Assembly: GCA_934512105.1 (NCBI GenBank)
Contig: CAKSWQ010000043.1
Coordinates: forward strand, 1-17,995
DNA length: 17,995 bases
Source: an uncultured Faecalibacterium sp.
GTDB taxonomy: Bacteria; Bacillota; Clostridia; Oscillospirales; Ruminococcaceae
Reading direction: 5' to 3'
The notes beneath the pieces were generated by a model. That model did not search any database. It saw nothing but the letters and a program-made list of their open reading frames with translations, and was not told the origin of the DNA. Both the position numbers and the translations under genes were made by a program. The number at the start of each line of letters is the position of its first letter. Position 1 is the first letter of the stretch. Below, in pieces: positions 15,956-17,995 of this stretch.

Positions 15956-17790
15956 GATTCACCACGCTCCATTCCGGCAAGGACAGAGCCGCTTGCCTCT
16001 GCGATCAGGGACATCTTTTTCTGCGCACAGCGCACAAGGTCACGCACATGGTAGAGCTCCTCCTCCGAGGAGGTAGCCCATGCAGCGGTGAACAGGATGG
16101 GGTACTCCGGGTTCAGCTTGTTGTACTCGTCCACCTGACCTTGCAGGATGCGGATCATGACTTCTGCCTTCCGGCTGCTGCATTCATCAAAGAAGGCAAG
16201 GAACTTGCCCACGCCGTTGTAGCCTACTATGCCGTCGGTGTCGCCCATCAGCTGCACCAGACCGGAAAAATCCTTCAGGATGCCGTCGCCTACAGTGTAG
16301 CCGAAGCGGCGGCTCATCTCGGTCAGGTTGTCAAGCTGCAAGGCAAAGCAGGTATAGTCCTCCGGCAGAATGCGGTCGGCCATGCTGGTGATGTACACAT
16401 TGAGCTTTTCGCGGTTGGGCAGGCCTGTCTTTTTGTCTATATACAGCAGATAATCCACCACATCCGAGATGCGGCCCATCAGAACCGCACCGCAGCAGCC
16501 GATGACAAAGAACAGCACCAGCGCCAGCATCAGGTACAACTTGACATTGATGGCGGCAGCCACCCGCACCGAGCTGATCATCTTCAGATAATCCGCGCTG
16601 ATGTACAGGTTCAGTTCCTTGCTGCTGGTATTGATGATCTCGTAATAGTTTTTCAGCTGCGCTTCGTAGTCGTTGATCATTTCGGTCATCCGGGCGTGCT
16701 GCTCGTCTGTGCCGCCAAAATCCACGTTGCGGAAGCTTTGCAGGATCTCTTCCTGAAACTGCCGGTCGATCTGGCTGGCAGCCACCTGCTGTTCCAGCGA
16801 CACCAGCTTCAGCACCAGACCGTCGTAGGTAGTCTGCGCTTTATCGCCCGCGCCTTCCAGCTCGATGTTGTTCAGGATATAGTCCGAGGACACCACCTCG
16901 CCCCGGTCGGTAAAGTAGTTTTTCAGCAGGTCGGCGTTTTTGTACACATACTGATCGGTCAGGCTCCACAGACTGTCCCGCTGCTCGGTGGTGATCTGCT
17001 CAGTCTGCTTTGCAGTTTCGATGCTGTTGGCCAGATATTCCTGCAGCACCGTGCCGTCCCGCACCTGCGGGCCGTTGAGCACATAGGCGTACAGCGCCGG
17101 GATGGTGTATTTTTTGAAGTCGGAATAGATATCGCACAGGTCTGCATAGGTGTAACCGGTGCGGGAGGAGCGGAAATTGGGGTAGTGCTCCCGCTTGCTC
17201 AGCAGATAGTCCTGCATCTCGTTGGTATCGTTTTCCAGAATGCGGATGCACTCGTAGTAGTCGTAGCCGTTGTCCAGCAGGCTGGACGAGGGGTTGAGCG
17301 AGAGCTTCTGCTCCACATATTTTTCGGTGTAATAGGTGCAGTAGCTCTGGATGATGGCATCCAGCATATTGCGGGCATAGCCCGCGCCCTGATCCCCGTC
17401 CACCACAAGGCTCACCTTGTAGGTATCGGGGAAATAGGTCGCCTCTTCGCCTTTATTCAGCAGGGCCTCGTTGATGGTCTGCTGATCTTCCGAGATCACG
17501 GGGGTCACCGAGATGTTGGAGCGGATGGTGCTCAGCCGCCCGGAAGCGCCCAGTGCATCCATGGCCTGCGAAATGACGGTGGAGGAGTAGATCTCGTTGA
17601 CGTCCAGCGCGCTGCCGTCCGGGGTCAGGCCGTCGGAGATGCCGCTGTTGGTATAGCGGATGATGACCGAGGCGGTGTACTGCTGCTTGCCGTCCGCATA
17701 CAGATAGATGGCGGCCGCACCTGCCAGCGACACCAGAAAAATCAGCAGGCTGAAACGCTTCAGATAGCGCAGGATCTCAAACTTTTTCAT
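15952..17790 (-). CDS. Wzz-like membrane protein fused to a degenerate GGDEF domain
   Basis: This 612-residue protein has a Wzz/polysaccharide copolymerase layout. A cytoplasmic start is followed by a first membrane helix (about 13-32) and a long extracytoplasmic part (about 33-415) with helical coiled-coil character (320-395). A second helix lies at about 417-438. A C-terminal cytoplasmic domain (450-600) is GGDEF-like: DKKTGLPNREKL, FALQLDNLTEMSRRFGYTVGDGIL, then YNGVGKFLAFF where GGDEF is expected. The site reads GVGKF, so the acidic catalytic residues are lost and cyclase activity is unlikely. The domain could bind c-di-GMP or GTP, or act as a scaffold. Wzz proteins set glycan chain length, so the fusion suggests nucleotide-sensing control of export. 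The start at 17790 overlaps the upstream stop (ATGA); an open extension to 17835 lies inside that gene. Confidence 0.85.
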   Translation of the reverse strand: MKKFEILRYLKRFSLLIFLVSLAGAAAIYLYADGKQQYTASVIIRYTNSGISDGLTPDGSALDVNEIYSSTVISQAMDALGASGRLSTIRSNISVTPVISEDQQTINEALLNKGEEATYFPDTYKVSLVVDGDQGAGYARNMLDAIIQSYCTYYTEKYVEQKLSLNPSSSLLDNGYDYYECIRILENDTNEMQDYLLSKREHYPNFRSSRTGYTYADLCDIYSDFKKYTIPALYAYVLNGPQVRDGTVLQEYLANSIETAKQTEQITTEQRDSLWSLTDQYVYKNADLLKNYFTDRGEVVSSDYILNNIELEGAGDKAQTTYDGLVLKLVSLEQQVAASQIDRQFQEEILQSFRNVDFGGTDEQHARMTEMINDYEAQLKNYYEIINTSSKELNLYISADYLKMISSVRVAAAINVKLYLMLALVLFFVIGCCGAVLMGRISDVVDYLLYIDKKTGLPNREKLNVYITSMADRILPEDYTCFALQLDNLTEMSRRFGYTVGDGILKDFSGLVQLMGDTDGIVGYNGVGKFLAFFDECSSRKAEVMIRILQGQVDEYNKLNPEYPILFTAAWATSSEEELYHVRDLVRCAQKKMSLIAEASGSVLAGMERGES

Positions 17791-17995
17791 TTGCGGTGCC
17801 CTGCCTTTCTGCGTTTGCGCTGGTGGAGCAGCCATGCACCGCCCACCATCACGGCAACGGACTCCATCAGAGTCTTTTTCAGGCTCAGCCGCTGGAGGAA
17901 GGAGGCCGAGCCGTAGGTAAAGGTGATATAGTTCTGGGATTTATACTTGATATAGGCCTTATCCAGCACGAACAGCTGCTCCGAGATCTCGTTGA
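17787..17995 (-). CDS. Membrane protein, partial (C-terminal end only)
   Basis: The frame is open from the right edge to a TGA at 17787-17789 and shows 68 residues. They include QLFVLDKAYIKYKSQNYITF, then FLQRLSLKKTLMESVAVMVG, a hydrophobic segment (MESVAVMVGGAWLLH) and a strongly basic tail (QRKRRKAGHRK). A last membrane helix with a positive cytoplasmic end fits the end of an exopolysaccharide membrane protein such as a second Wzz-like component, but too little is visible to name it. Its stop overlaps the ATG of the Wzz-GGDEF gene, so the two are translationally coupled. The GTG at 17967-17969 is internal; the frame continues upstream beyond it. Confidence 0.7.
   Translation of the reverse strand, partial: NEISEQLFVLDKAYIKYKSQNYITFTYGSASFLQRLSLKKTLMESVAVMVGGAWLLHQRKRRKAGHRK

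Noticed and set aside
16048..17916. 622-codon open frame antisense to the Wzz-GGDEF gene
   Set aside because: It is a shadow frame; the - strand has a coherent membrane topology, a ribosome site and coupling to its neighbours.

Overview
The window looks like chromosome from a GC-rich Firmicute of the Oscillospiraceae, most likely Faecalibacterium or a close relative. This is inferred from sigma-A promoters with 17-base spacers, strong AGGAGG-type ribosome sites, high-GC codon use, and an acetate kinase whose sequence looks Faecalibacterium-like to me. No database search was possible.

Left end (1-1690): a small regulatory block. An S24-family repressor (XRE helix-turn-helix plus LexA-type self-cleavage domain) and a small conserved protein read left. 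A small helix-turn-helix protein and a sigma region 4-like protein read right. The two sides are driven by back-to-back sigma-A promoters separated by repeated TCAAC/GTTGA half-sites. The arrangement resembles a prophage cI/cro switch, but no phage structural gene is visible.

Middle (1650-10310): single-gene metabolic units, most with their own promoter and terminator. They are a cysteine-rich FeoB-associated-type membrane peptide, tRNA-Val(CAC), glycerol kinase (glpK), a GltA/GltD/NfnB-type flavoprotein, tmcAL (acetate-using tRNA-Met modifier) divergent from ackA (acetate kinase), an AT-rich secreted protein of unknown function, and a small two-zinc-ribbon protein with a 130-base leader. TmcAL and AckA both act on acetate and share one intergenic region.

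Right end (10333-17995): a tightly packed leftward surface-polysaccharide operon that runs off the right edge. In transcription order it holds the C-terminus of a membrane protein, a Wzz-like membrane protein fused to a catalytically degenerate GGDEF domain, a GT2 glycosyltransferase with an unusual N-terminal extension, a GT4 glycosyltransferase, a membrane acyltransferase, a second GT2 enzyme, and a CDP-glycerol (TagB/TagF-type) glycerophosphotransferase. Genes overlap by 4 bases or are separated by 9-21 bases, and a bidirectional terminator at 10271-10308 closes the operon. Together they predict an O-acylated cell-surface glycan carrying glycerol-phosphate.

The most unusual items are the Wzz/degenerate-GGDEF fusion, the AT-rich secreted protein island, the divergent repressor switch with its repeats, and a 17-base promoter spacer shared almost exactly by glpK and the cysteine-rich peptide gene.
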